Part shown: in pieces, positions 8,604 to 16,998 of the stretch
How positions within the stretch are numbered: position 1 is the stretch's first letter
How the letters are laid out: every line of letters begins with the position of its first letter
Assembly: GCA_943787265.1 (NCBI GenBank)
Contig: CALSLT010000006.1
Location: 62,001-126,000 of the forward strand
DNA length: 64,000 nucleotides
DNA from: an uncultured Planctomycetaceae bacterium
GTDB taxonomy: Bacteria; Planctomycetota; Planctomycetia; Planctomycetales; Planctomycetaceae
Direction of reading: 5' to 3'
Translations under genes and position numbers: made by a program
Notes under the pieces: generated by a model
Told to the model about the DNA's origin: nothing
Databases searched by the model: none
What the model saw: the letters and a program-made list of their open reading frames with translations, nothing else

Positions 8604-11492
8604 TCAGCGATTGAATCGAAACTCGACCGACGTCAGCAATGCCCAGGCCATTTCCTGAATCGCGGCTGATCGGTCGTCTTTACGTTGTTCAAGGTAATTC
8701 GTAACTTCGCTAATCTCGTCGGCGCTCGGTGGCCGAGTGAAAGTACTCACATAAAGTTCTTCGGCGAGTGCTTTCGAATCTTCCAGTTTAAGCAGTCGGC
8801 CGGTCAGGTTATCACCCGACGGGGAGAGCCAGCTTCGGATTTCTCCGCCATTGGCGAAGAACAGAGCCTGTTCAACAGTGGCGAAAAATGCGTCCTGCGG
8901 CTGACCTTTCTGACTTCCGAAAAGCGTCACGAATCGCAAAACAGTCTTACTCAAAGACGTATAAGTTGCGGCATCTGCCTCACGATTCCGCTCGGCGAGT
9001 TTCGCAGCATCTTGTTGCTCCTCAGGCTTGAGCGGCTTCGCCTTGTTGAGTTTTGCAAGTTCCGCCGCACGTTGACGTTCGAGTTGGCCGGTTGCCTGAA
9101 GGATGCTCCAGCCAAGTTGCTCGGGCGTTAGCGGCTCGACAACGGCGATGTTGAAATGTGTGGACGCTTCCTTAATCACTTTATCCGACGACTCGTCAAT
9201 CGTGAGTTTCGCCTGCTTAACTTGCGCCGTGAGACTCGCGACACTCGCGGCCAATTCTTTGGAACGGGCCTTCAACTTGCTGGTCTGATCGGTCGCCCGA
9301 GCGAATGCTGCTTTCGACGCGTCCAGTTCTTCTTGCGTTTTCAAAACGACCTTCTGTTCGGCGTCCGCTTTGGCTTGCAAGCCGGCGAGGTTACTACCGA
9401 TTCGTTTCTGAGCAACATCGAGTCTCACGACCGCTTGAGCCAAATCAGTGTCATCGTTCAGAGCTTTCGCCGCTCCACGAGCACCTGCAAGAGAACCGTC
9501 AATCGAAGTCGCCGCAAGCTGCAGACTTGTGAGCTGTTTCTCCAATCCGGCCAGCGTTGCTTTGCTGGCTGTTGCCGCATTCGCTGCAGCTTTCATCTGC
9601 GTTTCCGAAGTCTGCCGCAACTTTTCGGCGGCTGCGTATTCCTTCTGCGCGGCCGTGTTCATTGGGCTAAGACTGGCAAGTGTTGGCTCGGCCTTAGCAA
9701 GCGAGTCTTCAGCAGCATCCAAATTCATGACGGTTTCAAGAAAACGAGCTCGGCGTTGGCTGTGCTGAGCCACTTCACGAATTCGACGAACCTCTTCGCG
9801 AAGTGCGACATGGACGGCACGTCGCTCTCGGACTTTCGTTTCGACGGGAGCAAGTGCCGCACGAGCTGGAGCAACCGGCTTATTGACTTCAGCAAGTTTT
9901 GCTTCGGCGGCCGCGGCTGCTTTCACAGACGCATCGAGCGTCGTTTTTAACTTTGTTGCCTCGGCCTCAAGCTTCGTCGCTTTGGTATCGATTGTCTTTG
10001 CTGACGTTGCGAGTTCTTTGTCATCAGCGATGGATGCCAACGCGGATTTCGCACTGTCAGCGGCAGCTCGAACCGCAACAGCTATCTTCTGTTTCTGATC
10101 GAACTTGGATTGGTCTACTGTAACTTTCGCAGAAGCGGCATCGCGTTTTGTGGCTTCGGCCTGGGCCGTCGTCATCGCTTTCTGCAGAGCAGTTCGCAAC
10201 GGCTTCGCTTCGGCCAGCGCCTCGTCGAGCGATTCCAGAGCGGCATCAGCTTCCTCCCGTTTTGCATCAACCTCTGCATCTGCGGTTTTGACTTGAGCAT
10301 TCAAGTCGGCCAGAAGTTTTGTCGCGACTGCCGAAGACGGCGCCAGGTCGGCGGGCAACTGCCACGACCTTTGGTACGTTTGCGATAAAGCGATTTCACG
10401 CAGCAACGTGGTAACATCGAAATTCGATTTTGCGAACTCGTTCCCGAGCAGGTCCAGTAACTCCGGATTCGTTGCGGGATTTTCAGAGTGGTGCTGGTCG
10501 ACCGGATGAACGAGCCCTCGCCCCATCATCATCGCCCAAAGGCGATTGGCAATGTTCCGGCGGAAGAGCGGATTTTGTCCGGAAGAGATCAGCTCGGCTA
10601 GTTTTTCCCGGCGGCTGAACTTTGGAACAGAGCGAACATTCTTTGCCGGACGGATGCTGTATTCATCGCCGACCGCGAAGACCGGTTCGACAATCTCGAC
10701 CTCACCTGGCAAGCGCGGTGAAGTGACAGCTTCTCGATCGGTGAACACTGACTTGAATGACGATTGTCCGCGGACTGTCTCGCCGATGAGGGCTGGCTTC
10801 TTAGCGTCTGGTCGAAATAGCGTCAGTTGATTAACAAAGCCAAACGTCCCGAAGTAATCGGTCTGGTGGTAGTCGTCGATCAACGGATGGTCGTGACACT
10901 GTGCACATTGAAGATCAATGCCCAGGAACATTCGTCCGATTTCTCGTGTCAGTAGGTTCGGTTCGACTTCCCGCTCGAGGAAAAATGCTGACGCCGCTCG
11001 CTGCTTCTCGTCAGTCCCGTCTGCGGACAGCAGAGTGTGGACAAGTTCGTTGTAAGGTTTCTTCTGCTGGAAGAACTCCTGTAACCACGCACGGAATTCG
11101 ACGTTCTTCACATGCTTGTCAGCACGCCGCTCCATCAGCATGACATCGAATACGACAGCGAGATGCCGAAAGTAGTCTGGATTCGACATCAAACGATCAA
11201 TCGCTCGCGCCCGCTTATCCGAAGTTTTGTCCGCAAGGAACGCTCGCGAATCGACGATAGACGGTATTCGCCCGGTCAGATCAAGAGTCACTCGACGCAG
11301 AAACGTCAGATCATCGACAACGGCACCACGCGGGCCGACTGCGGCGGTGTCTGACAATTGGTCAATCTGTGTGTGCAACGAGTCAGCTGCGGACGCGCGC
11401 GAAGCCACTCCGGACGTGAACCAGGTCGAAAGAACGAGGGTCCACGAAAGGATCGTGACCGCGCGAGGATAAGCTCCGGCAATGCTGGACAT
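8604..11492 (-). CDS. DUF1549/DUF1553 planctomycete protein with long coiled-coil insert
   Basis: 962 aa from the ATG at 11492; the frame also opens at a GTG at 11528. The chosen start leaves a hydrophobic signal segment (ILSWTLVLSTWFTSGVASRASA). DUF1549 follows (roughly residues 40-250, FLRRVTLDLTGRIPS) with a CxxCH-like heme motif in LQCAQCHDHPLIDDY. DUF1553 begins at NPLFRRNIANRLWAMMMGRGLVHP. About 390 residues of Ala/Lys/Glu-rich coiled coil (about 400-790) interrupt DUF1553 before its end (WSILQATGQLERQ to AWALLTSVEFRFNR). It is probably a periplasmic redox or structural protein of unknown role, and the first gene of a DUF1553 - DUF1501 - WD40 operon. Confidence 0.88.
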   Translation of the reverse strand: MSSIAGAYPRAVTILSWTLVLSTWFTSGVASRASAADSLHTQIDQLSDTAAVGPRGAVVDDLTFLRRVTLDLTGRIPSIVDSRAFLADKTSDKRARAIDRLMSNPDYFRHLAVVFDVMLMERRADKHVKNVEFRAWLQEFFQQKKPYNELVHTLLSADGTDEKQRAASAFFLEREVEPNLLTREIGRMFLGIDLQCAQCHDHPLIDDYHQTDYFGTFGFVNQLTLFRPDAKKPALIGETVRGQSSFKSVFTDREAVTSPRLPGEVEIVEPVFAVGDEYSIRPAKNVRSVPKFSRREKLAELISSGQNPLFRRNIANRLWAMMMGRGLVHPVDQHHSENPATNPELLDLLGNEFAKSNFDVTTLLREIALSQTYQRSWQLPADLAPSSAVATKLLADLNAQVKTADAEVDAKREEADAALESLDEALAEAKPLRTALQKAMTTAQAEATKRDAASAKVTVDQSKFDQKQKIAVAVRAAADSAKSALASIADDKELATSAKTIDTKATKLEAEATKLKTTLDASVKAAAAAEAKLAEVNKPVAPARAALAPVETKVRERRAVHVALREEVRRIREVAQHSQRRARFLETVMNLDAAEDSLAKAEPTLASLSPMNTAAQKEYAAAEKLRQTSETQMKAAANAATASKATLAGLEKQLTSLQLAATSIDGSLAGARGAAKALNDDTDLAQAVVRLDVAQKRIGSNLAGLQAKADAEQKVVLKTQEELDASKAAFARATDQTSKLKARSKELAASVASLTAQVKQAKLTIDESSDKVIKEASTHFNIAVVEPLTPEQLGWSILQATGQLERQRAAELAKLNKAKPLKPEEQQDAAKLAERNREADAATYTSLSKTVLRFVTLFGSQKGQPQDAFFATVEQALFFANGGEIRSWLSPSGDNLTGRLLKLEDSKALAEELYVSTFTRPPSADEISEVTNYLEQRKDDRSAAIQEMAWALLTSVEFRFNR

Positions 11493-11744
11493 GGCGCGTG
11501 CTCGGAAGGAAGGAGTGAGGCGGGGCACCAGACTTGGACAGTCCGGCGTGTATCAGGTCGGTCGCGAATCAATCAGGGAAGGCTTATACGTTACCTGCCC
11601 GGGTTCGCAATCGTCAATTTCTCTTTGGATTTTGTGCAGCGAACATGCCGATTCAAGCGTTACAACCGGCTCTTCAAGCATCTCAACGAACACAATCGAA
11701 GAGTTGAAGTACCTCGCCAATCACAGTAAAACGACGCCCACAAA

Positions 11745-11817
11745 GGGCGATTAACTCAGCGGCTAGAGTGCCATCTTCACACGGTGGAAGTCGCTGGTTC
11801 GATTCCTGCATCGCCCA
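11745..11817 (+). tRNA. tRNA-Val(CAC)
   Basis: Folded by eye. Acceptor stem GGGCGAT/ATCGCCC is perfect; D stem ACTC/GAGT; anticodon stem CCATC/GGTGG around loop TTCACAC gives anticodon CAC (Val). The T arm is GCTGG-TTCGATT-CCTGC, with one U-U mismatch in the middle of the stem. No CCA is encoded. A terminator-like hairpin follows immediately. An integrase frame on the opposite strand ends inside this gene, which marks it as the likely attachment site of the adjacent island. The mismatch may be tolerated or may reflect a recombined 3' half. Confidence 0.8.
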
Positions 11818-13119
11818 TAAGAGCGGTCTCACAAATTGGTGTGGGGCCGCTCTTTTTCTGTTTGGATGCGTAATTTGTTGCATCGCTGGCCCGACTAATT
11901 TGCCGTATCCCGGACTCCGTACCGCTTGGTTCCGCCTCAGACTGCAGCGCTGAGTGCAGCGCTTTTTCAAAGTGAGCGTCAGTAACCTGCAGGTAATGAC
12001 GTGCTGCGATTCGCTCCGTATTCCCAATCCATGCACACACGACGTGTAGTGGGTGATCTTCGGCCAGTTCTGTTTCACGGCTCGATCGCAGGTTTTGCCA
12101 GATCCGCGGCCACGGTTCGAAGCCAGCGCGACGAATAATCTTGCTGAACTGAGTTCGAAAGTTGACCCCGTGCCAGTTGCCGGCTGCGTTCAGGACGGAA
12201 TCAGGCCGATGTCGACTGATGACGAATTCTGTTCCTTCGTCGGCCTGATCCCAGGCATCCCGTAATGGTTGGACAAGCTCTGGAAAGATGGGGATGTCCC
12301 GTGTTCCCTCGGTTTTCGTGATGCTCAGTCTTTGGAGCGGTAATCCGAATTCGCTGCAGATCCCAATCGATGTCACACCATTTCAGAGACAGCGCTTCGC
12401 TTGGAATTCGCAATCCTCCATAGCGTGCGAGAGCGATCAGGAGCCGCCACTCAGCGTCAGGAGCGAACTCGATGATGCGGTCGATCGTCGTGCGGTCGAT
12501 AAATTGCTGCTTCTTTGAATTGCTTTTCACGCTGGCATCGAGGTCTTGAAACGGGTTTGACGAAACCAAGCGATGCCTCACGGCACTGCGGAAGAAAGTC
12601 TTTGCCATACCACAACGTCGATTGACTGACGCTTCGGATGGAAGTTCCTGAATCAGGTACCGGCGGAAGTCGTCAGCATCGCCCTCCAGTGATATCAGGA
12701 ACTGGTTTTTGTTCACCGAAAAACTCGACGAGGTTGCGACGAGTGTGCCCGTAGAATGTCCGTGTGGCCGGTTTGACATCCGTGCGTTTGGTGATGTAGC
12801 CGTCCAGAAATTCCCCAAGTAATGCTGGCTGGTCCTGCTTGGATTCAACCTCGTCCGGAACTTCGCGAGGTTCGAGCAACCCAAACTTCACCAGCTTCTT
12901 GTGCAGGCGATCGTCTAATGCTTTCAGGAAGTTAAGCGTGTCACCTGGAATTTTCTCACCAAGCCGTCGGGCTTCGACAAGGTTGTCCAAGTGAGCATAG
13001 AAGGTCCCAGCCTTTGTCTTTGAGACATTACTGAGGCGGATGGTGCGTCTGACTCCGTTCGGATCAACAAACTGTTTAATCGCCTTCTTGGTCTTGGCGT
13101 CATATTTGTGCTCAGCCAT
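11777..13119 (-). pseudogene. Tyrosine recombinase/integrase, two frameshifts
   Basis: Three overlapping frames form one integrase. Frame 1 (from the ATG at 13119) holds the SAM-like N-terminal region (EFLDGYITKRTDVKPATRTFY). It shifts near 12690, where one extra G turns DIT-EGDADDFRR out of frame. Frame 2 carries LIALARYGGLRIPSEAL, with the first catalytic Arg, and ends at a second shift near 12295 (one extra A before TRDIPIFPEL). Frame 3 has NLRSSRETELAEDHPLH, WIGNT in the histidine/GHS box position, and HYLQV with the nucleophile Tyr. The C-terminus reads antisense through the tRNA-Val terminator and the 3' half of tRNA-Val. It starts 2 bp after the HTH gene. Both shifts could be sequencing errors; otherwise the integrase is dead. 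Confidence 0.8.
11819..11859 (+). terminator. Rho-independent terminator after tRNA-Val
   Basis: AGAGCGG pairs with CCGCTCT and the stem extends inward through CAC/GTG, followed by TTTTTCTGTTT. It is positioned directly after the tRNA. The integrase frame on the other strand reads through its complement. Confidence 0.7.
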
Positions 13120-13121
13120 CG

Positions 13122-13346
13122 CTATGCCTCCTGACGACGAGTTCGTCGCGGTTTCTTTGGTTGGACGACAACTTCCAATCCGAGGTACTGGCAGAGTTTT
13201 TCGACGGTCTCTACGGACGTTCCACCCTTGCCGTTCATGAGCCGACTTAAGTGGCCTTGATCGATTCCGGTATCCTGAGAGATGCGATACCTGGAAACCC
13301 CACTGGCTTCAATCGCTTGTCGTATCTGGTTGAGTAGTTCGCTCAC
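13122..13346 (-). CDS. Small XRE-type HTH protein of the integrated island
   Basis: 74 aa from the GTG at 13346, chosen because AAGGAG sits 6 nt upstream. The frame also extends to 13370 without a ribosome site. An XRE/Cro HTH occupies residues 16-55 (YRISQDTGIDQGHLSRLMNG), followed by a basic tail (PKKPRRTRRQEA). Such genes commonly precede the integrase in planctomycete integrated elements; here only 2 bp separate the stop from the integrase ATG. Likely role is element control, as repressor or directionality factor (inference). Confidence 0.8.
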   Translation of the reverse strand: MSELLNQIRQAIEASGVSRYRISQDTGIDQGHLSRLMNGKGGTSVETVEKLCQYLGLEVVVQPKKPRRTRRQEA

Positions 13347-13396
13347 TGCATCTCCTTGTCTTAGCGTCAAGCGCCATTCATCATCGGAATACTTGA

Positions 13397-14068
13397 TTAA
13401 AAGTCAACACCCAAAACATCGCGTTTCGGATTTGATGGGAGTTCGTCATCGAGATTCGCATCGCTACAGGACTGACTGGACGAGCTGGACGCAGTCTCAT
13501 GTCGAGCTAGCTTGATGAGCCTCGTACGCTGAGTGCTGGCCTCGCGGTCAAATGTCACGTCGATCCCAACTTTGCCTAATGATGGCGCGGCACGTTTGAG
13601 ACGTCCGCTTAACACCTGCGGATTCTTTGGCCAGTCTTTCGGGGGACTAGAGCCTGACAGTTCTTCAAGAAGTTCGGTCGCCGTCCCAATCCAGTTGGCT
13701 CGCATTGTTAGAAAAGAGCGAACAGCGTCGGCAACATTGTCAGAGTCGACCACCGTTTCCGCGATCCGCGTTTCCTGTTCCAGATACGTCTCAAACAAAC
13801 TTCCGTCCATTGCGTCCAGTTCGTCCAAAGCTGCCAGGACGAGCGCAAAGTCTGCCATGCGGGGCAGCTTGGTTTGATCGGTTGACGAAGGAGTGCCCAT
13901 CACACCAACGACCAGGTCAAGGATTGCTCCAAGAATTGCTGGCTTCACGTGTTCGAATTGAGTACCTAAGGCCGTTTCGCTAAGCCGTGAACCGCGATCG
14001 ATCGGCTCCAAGTCGATCATCAACAGCCGCTCGCCGAGGTCGCCTCGCAGTGCTCCTGGCGTCGATTG
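13397..14068 (-). pseudogene. C-terminal fragment of primase/helicase-like element protein
   Basis: The readable frame runs from just after a stop near 14066 to 13397. It matches the C-terminal region of large phage/plasmid-type primase-helicase-like proteins of integrated elements: ERLLMIDLEPID, FEHVKPAILGAILDLVVGVM, LPRMADFALVLAALDE, WIGTATELLEELSG and WPKNPQVLSGRLKRAAPSLG. The AAA/primase N-terminal half is absent, and the 1494-bp IS begins 30 bp upstream. It is therefore a remnant, truncated at or near the IS insertion. Recognition is from memory of the family's conserved C-terminus; a profile search would confirm it. Confidence 0.65.
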
Positions 14069-14098
14069 ACGTTAGAAGCACACAGCGTCGGAAGCTAA

Positions 14099-15592
14099 CA
14101 GCCCGTTGAAGAACGCTGGTTGTTGCTGGTCATAAGGTGCAGGTTGGTGTGAGAAATTTCGGGCGGTGTTGATGGTCGTGGACTCGGTGGAATGGGTTGG
14201 TGCGACTGAGGAGTCGCTGGGAACGTTTCAGGGCGGCTTGAAGTGGCGAAAACATTGAGATCAGCAGTCCTGGGAGACCCGCGAACTCTCGGGGTTTGCC
14301 GCTGCCCAGTAGTTTTCGCAGGATCAGACCGAGGTTGTGAGCGGCGACTGTCAGCCGGACTTTCTTGCGGTTGTTCTCCAGGCCTCGCAGCCGGGTGCGG
14401 CGGGCCCCTCCCGTTTCGCAGACGTGAGCGAAGCTTCTTTCGACACGCTCGCATCGCAGTTTCTGCAGACGCTTGTTGCGTTCGCCTTTCAGACGACGGC
14501 GGTTGGCTCGGTACGCGACTTCGTAATCAGCGGGCTTGTCCGTCCAGCGACGGTTCGGACCATCCGGCTCGCAGATGTATGTTCGCAATTCGTCCGCCCG
14601 GGACTTCGCTAGCGTTTCGTTTTTGTGGTAGCCCTTGTCGCCGACGACCTCTTTGATTGCCGCGTCGCTGTCGGCCTGCTGCACGTTGCCTTGAGCGGTG
14701 TTGACGCTGTCCAGCAGCGTCTTACCGTCGGACTCGTTGCCGTAATAGATCTCGGCAGACAGGATTGCTTCAGTCTCAAGGTCGACCGTGTGTTCCTGCT
14801 TGTACGACAGATGCGTGTGGCCCTTCTTCATCTTCATAATGCGGGCGTCAGGGTCGCTTGAACTTTGCCAGTCCTGATTGGACGCCTTCTTGCCTTTGCG
14901 TTTTCGATCGAACTTCCGCAGGTCGTCGTCGCTGTTGATTTCGACGCCGTCAGCTTCGGCCAGACCGAGGACGTACGCTTCCCAGTCCTCGCCGGTGTCC
15001 CGCCGCACGATCGACTTCATCGCCGCGTTGGCTTCCAAAAGAGTTGAATCGACACCGACAGTCTTGCCTTTCAACAGCCCGTGTTCTTCGACCAGCGACA
15101 GCACGAATGCAAAGACCTGCTCGAACACTTCCAGAGGAAGTCGCTGACGGATGCGCGTCAGGCTCGAATGCTCCGGGGTGTTCTCATGCAATTCGTACCC
15201 AAGAAACTTCCGCAACGACAGGCTGTCCCGACATCGCCACGCAATGCCTCGCTGAGAATCGATGCCCTCAAAGTACCCCACAAAGATCATGCGGAAGTAG
15301 ATGCCTGGCGGAATGCCGGGACGACCACCTTCTTTGTAAAATGGCTCGCACAACGACTCGGCAAAGTTGTCGAACTCCCCGTCGCGGAGCACACGATTCA
15401 GGGCGTCGTAAAACACATGCCCGATCGAAGCTGGCAACTTCGCCGTCGCCACCCAAAGTTCCTGCTGCCGCTCCGTTCGACGCTGACCAAGTGCCATCTG
15501 TAATTCTCCATTGCTCAATCTCAAGACCCGGAGCAGGATAGCGCGAACTCATATTCAGTCCAGGTCAGTTGGCCAGCTTTTTCAACGGGCTG
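14099..15592 (-). mobile_element. IS element copy 1 (1494 bp), IS1182/IS5-like
   Basis: Terminal inverted repeats CAGCCCGTTGAA / TTCAACGGGCTG bound a 1494-bp unit with one leftward transposase. It has the same length and ends as the copy at 39076-40569. Flanks are CTAA (left) and CTAT (right): in element orientation ATAG/TTAG, one base off a perfect 4-bp duplication. The mismatch fits mutation or an adjacent deletion, in line with the truncated gene on the left. Confidence 0.85.
14130..15497 (-). CDS. DDE transposase of IS copy 1
   Basis: 455 aa from the ATG at 15497, with GGAG upstream; the frame also opens at 15524. The N-terminal InsH-like/DUF772 region is clear (GRPGIPPGIYFRMIFVGYF, YELHENTPEHSSLTRIRQRL). 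The DDE core contains TVGVDSTLLEAN (first Asp), EVVGDKGYHKNE (second Asp) and CERVERSFAHVCETGG (Glu). It is about 93% identical by eye to the copy at 39171-40538, diverging most in the last 30 residues. It appears intact, so this copy may still be active. IS family assignment (IS1182 vs IS5-like) is approximate. Confidence 0.88.
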   Translation of the reverse strand: MALGQRRTERQQELWVATAKLPASIGHVFYDALNRVLRDGEFDNFAESLCEPFYKEGGRPGIPPGIYFRMIFVGYFEGIDSQRGIAWRCRDSLSLRKFLGYELHENTPEHSSLTRIRQRLPLEVFEQVFAFVLSLVEEHGLLKGKTVGVDSTLLEANAAMKSIVRRDTGEDWEAYVLGLAEADGVEINSDDDLRKFDRKRKGKKASNQDWQSSSDPDARIMKMKKGHTHLSYKQEHTVDLETEAILSAEIYYGNESDGKTLLDSVNTAQGNVQQADSDAAIKEVVGDKGYHKNETLAKSRADELRTYICEPDGPNRRWTDKPADYEVAYRANRRRLKGERNKRLQKLRCERVERSFAHVCETGGARRTRLRGLENNRKKVRLTVAAHNLGLILRKLLGSGKPREFAGLPGLLISMFSPLQAALKRSQRLLSRTNPFHRVHDHQHRPKFLTPTCTL

Positions 15593-15806
15593 CTATTAAC
15601 TGAGGTGGCACATTCAGAGGAGCGGGTTTGCATGGCGAGTACGAGTTCTCACAGCTCGCCATGCTGAGTCGAACGACGGTGAAACGGCTTCAGGGTGACC
15701 AGTAAGGGATACAACACTCCAAAGCCTTTGGTCCTGGGACTAAAGGGAAGCGAGCTGCCAAAGCCTTCTCCCAAACGATCGAGGCGCAACTCAAGCTCGC
15801 TACGTA
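15593..15806. other. Island remnant without intact gene
   Basis: Between the IS and the IS3 remnant. Short plus-strand pieces look protein-like (YEFSQLAMLSRTTVKRLQGD around 15640-15702; KAFGPGTKGKRAAKAFSQT around 15735-15790), separated by a stop and a frame change. I cannot assign them to a family. They are probably debris of the same integrated element. Confidence 0.4.
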
Positions 15807-15968
15807 TCACCGCAAGGATCTCACAATGTGGGCATTGGCTGCTGCCGGAATGGAATAGCCTTCATCAGCAATCAGCTGGACGACGTCCCGCCTGAACTCG
15901 TCGGAATACGGACGCTGTTTCGAGCGATCAGGAGCGTCGCTCAATGATTGAGAAGTGGGCTTGCTCAT
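15807..15968 (-). pseudogene. IS3-family orfA fragment, inverted
   Basis: The leftward frame from the ATG at 15968 encodes the start of an IS3-family OrfA: after a Ser/Pro-rich leader, RPYSDEFRRDVVQLIADEGY and SIPAAANAH, the beginning of the HTH. Similarity then stops and the frame ends 6 codons later. GAAAGG precedes the start. It lies head-to-head with orfB, whereas intact IS3 elements have both frames on one strand. An internal inversion or two adjacent partial elements would explain this. Confidence 0.6.
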
Positions 15969-16038
15969 GAAAATCAGGCCTTTCAAAATGAACAGACAGT
16001 ATTGCCCGTCCCTGTCCGTTTTCATGGGCTGCCGCACA

Positions 16039-16916
16039 ATGAGATACGCATGGATCAAGCAGCATCGTGACTCGTTTGCAGTGACGTCGATGTGTCGAAC
16101 TCTCAATGTCAGCACGAGCGGATACTACAGGTGGCTGAAGGCCGGGCCAGGCTTGAGGGCTCAACGGTCGGCTCGAATTCGTACATCAATCAAGAAGGTG
16201 TACGACGAGTCGCACGGGATTTATGGCAGTTACAAAATCGCTGATCGACTCAAGGAAGATGACTCTCTGGAAACAGTCTGTCGCAACACAGTCGCAGCGG
16301 CGATGCGGGAAATGGGACTGAAAAGCAAAGTCTCAAAGAAATTTTCGCCAACGACAACTGTTTCTGATCCTTCAAATATGGCGGCACCGAACGTTCTGAA
16401 TCAGTCCTTCAAAGCAGGTGCTCCGAACAGAAAGTGGGTGTCACGTATCTACCGACCGCAACCGGCTGGGTTTATCTGGCTGTTGTCCTGGACTTGTTCA
16501 GTCGCAAGGTTGTCGGTTGGGCGATTTCCGAAAGTCTCGCCACGCCGTTGGTCAGCTCAGCTCTTCGTAACGCTGTTGAATCGCGGAAGCCTGACACGAA
16601 CGGCCTGCTTCATCACAGCGACCGAGGCTCGCAATACACCAGCGCTGACTACCAGCAAACTCTCAGAACACTCAACATGACCTGCTCGATGAGTCGTACT
16701 GGGTGTTGTTACGATAACGCCGTCATGGAACGTTTCTTCTGGTCACTTAAGCACGAATGGACGAAGTTCGAAACCTTCGAGGACATCACTCAAGCAAGAC
16801 TCAGCGTCTTCCAGTACATCGAAACGTTCTACAACTCCAAGAGAATTCATCAGACCCTCGGATACAAAACACCTGACGAATTCGAAGAACAACACCAAGC
16901 AAAGCTTGCCGTCTAA
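16039..16916 (+). pseudogene. IS3-family orfB transposase, frameshifted
   Basis: Typical IS3 OrfB begins MRYAWIKQHRDSFAVTSMCR and continues through YYRWLK and HGIYGSYKIADRL. At about 16435 the frame changes: NRKWV is followed in another frame by GVTYLPTATGWVYLAVVLD. Normal relatives read W-V-G-D-V-T-Y here, so a deletion of about 7 nt has removed the first DDE Asp. The remaining residues are present (HHSDRGSQYTS with the second Asp; DNAVMERFFWSLKHEW with the Glu), and the C-terminus is IHQTLGYKTPDEFEE. The right IS end probably lies near 16935 (AGGTGTCCA). Inactive. Confidence 0.8.
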
Positions 16917-16998
16917 AAACTAATTCAGGTGTCCATCCCAACTGGGCAATCGCAGTCTCGATAAGCAACGTCAGAAACACATCTGACAAATTTTGCAG

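Noticed and set aside
9156..9950. Plus-strand 264-aa frame within the coiled-coil region
   Set aside because: Shadow produced by the repetitive Ala/Lys/Glu codons of the DUF1553 coiled coil.
11777..11820. C-terminal MGDAGIEPATSTV as a genuine protein segment
   Set aside because: It is the complement of tRNA-Val and arises from the overlap; unlikely to be a selected protein sequence.
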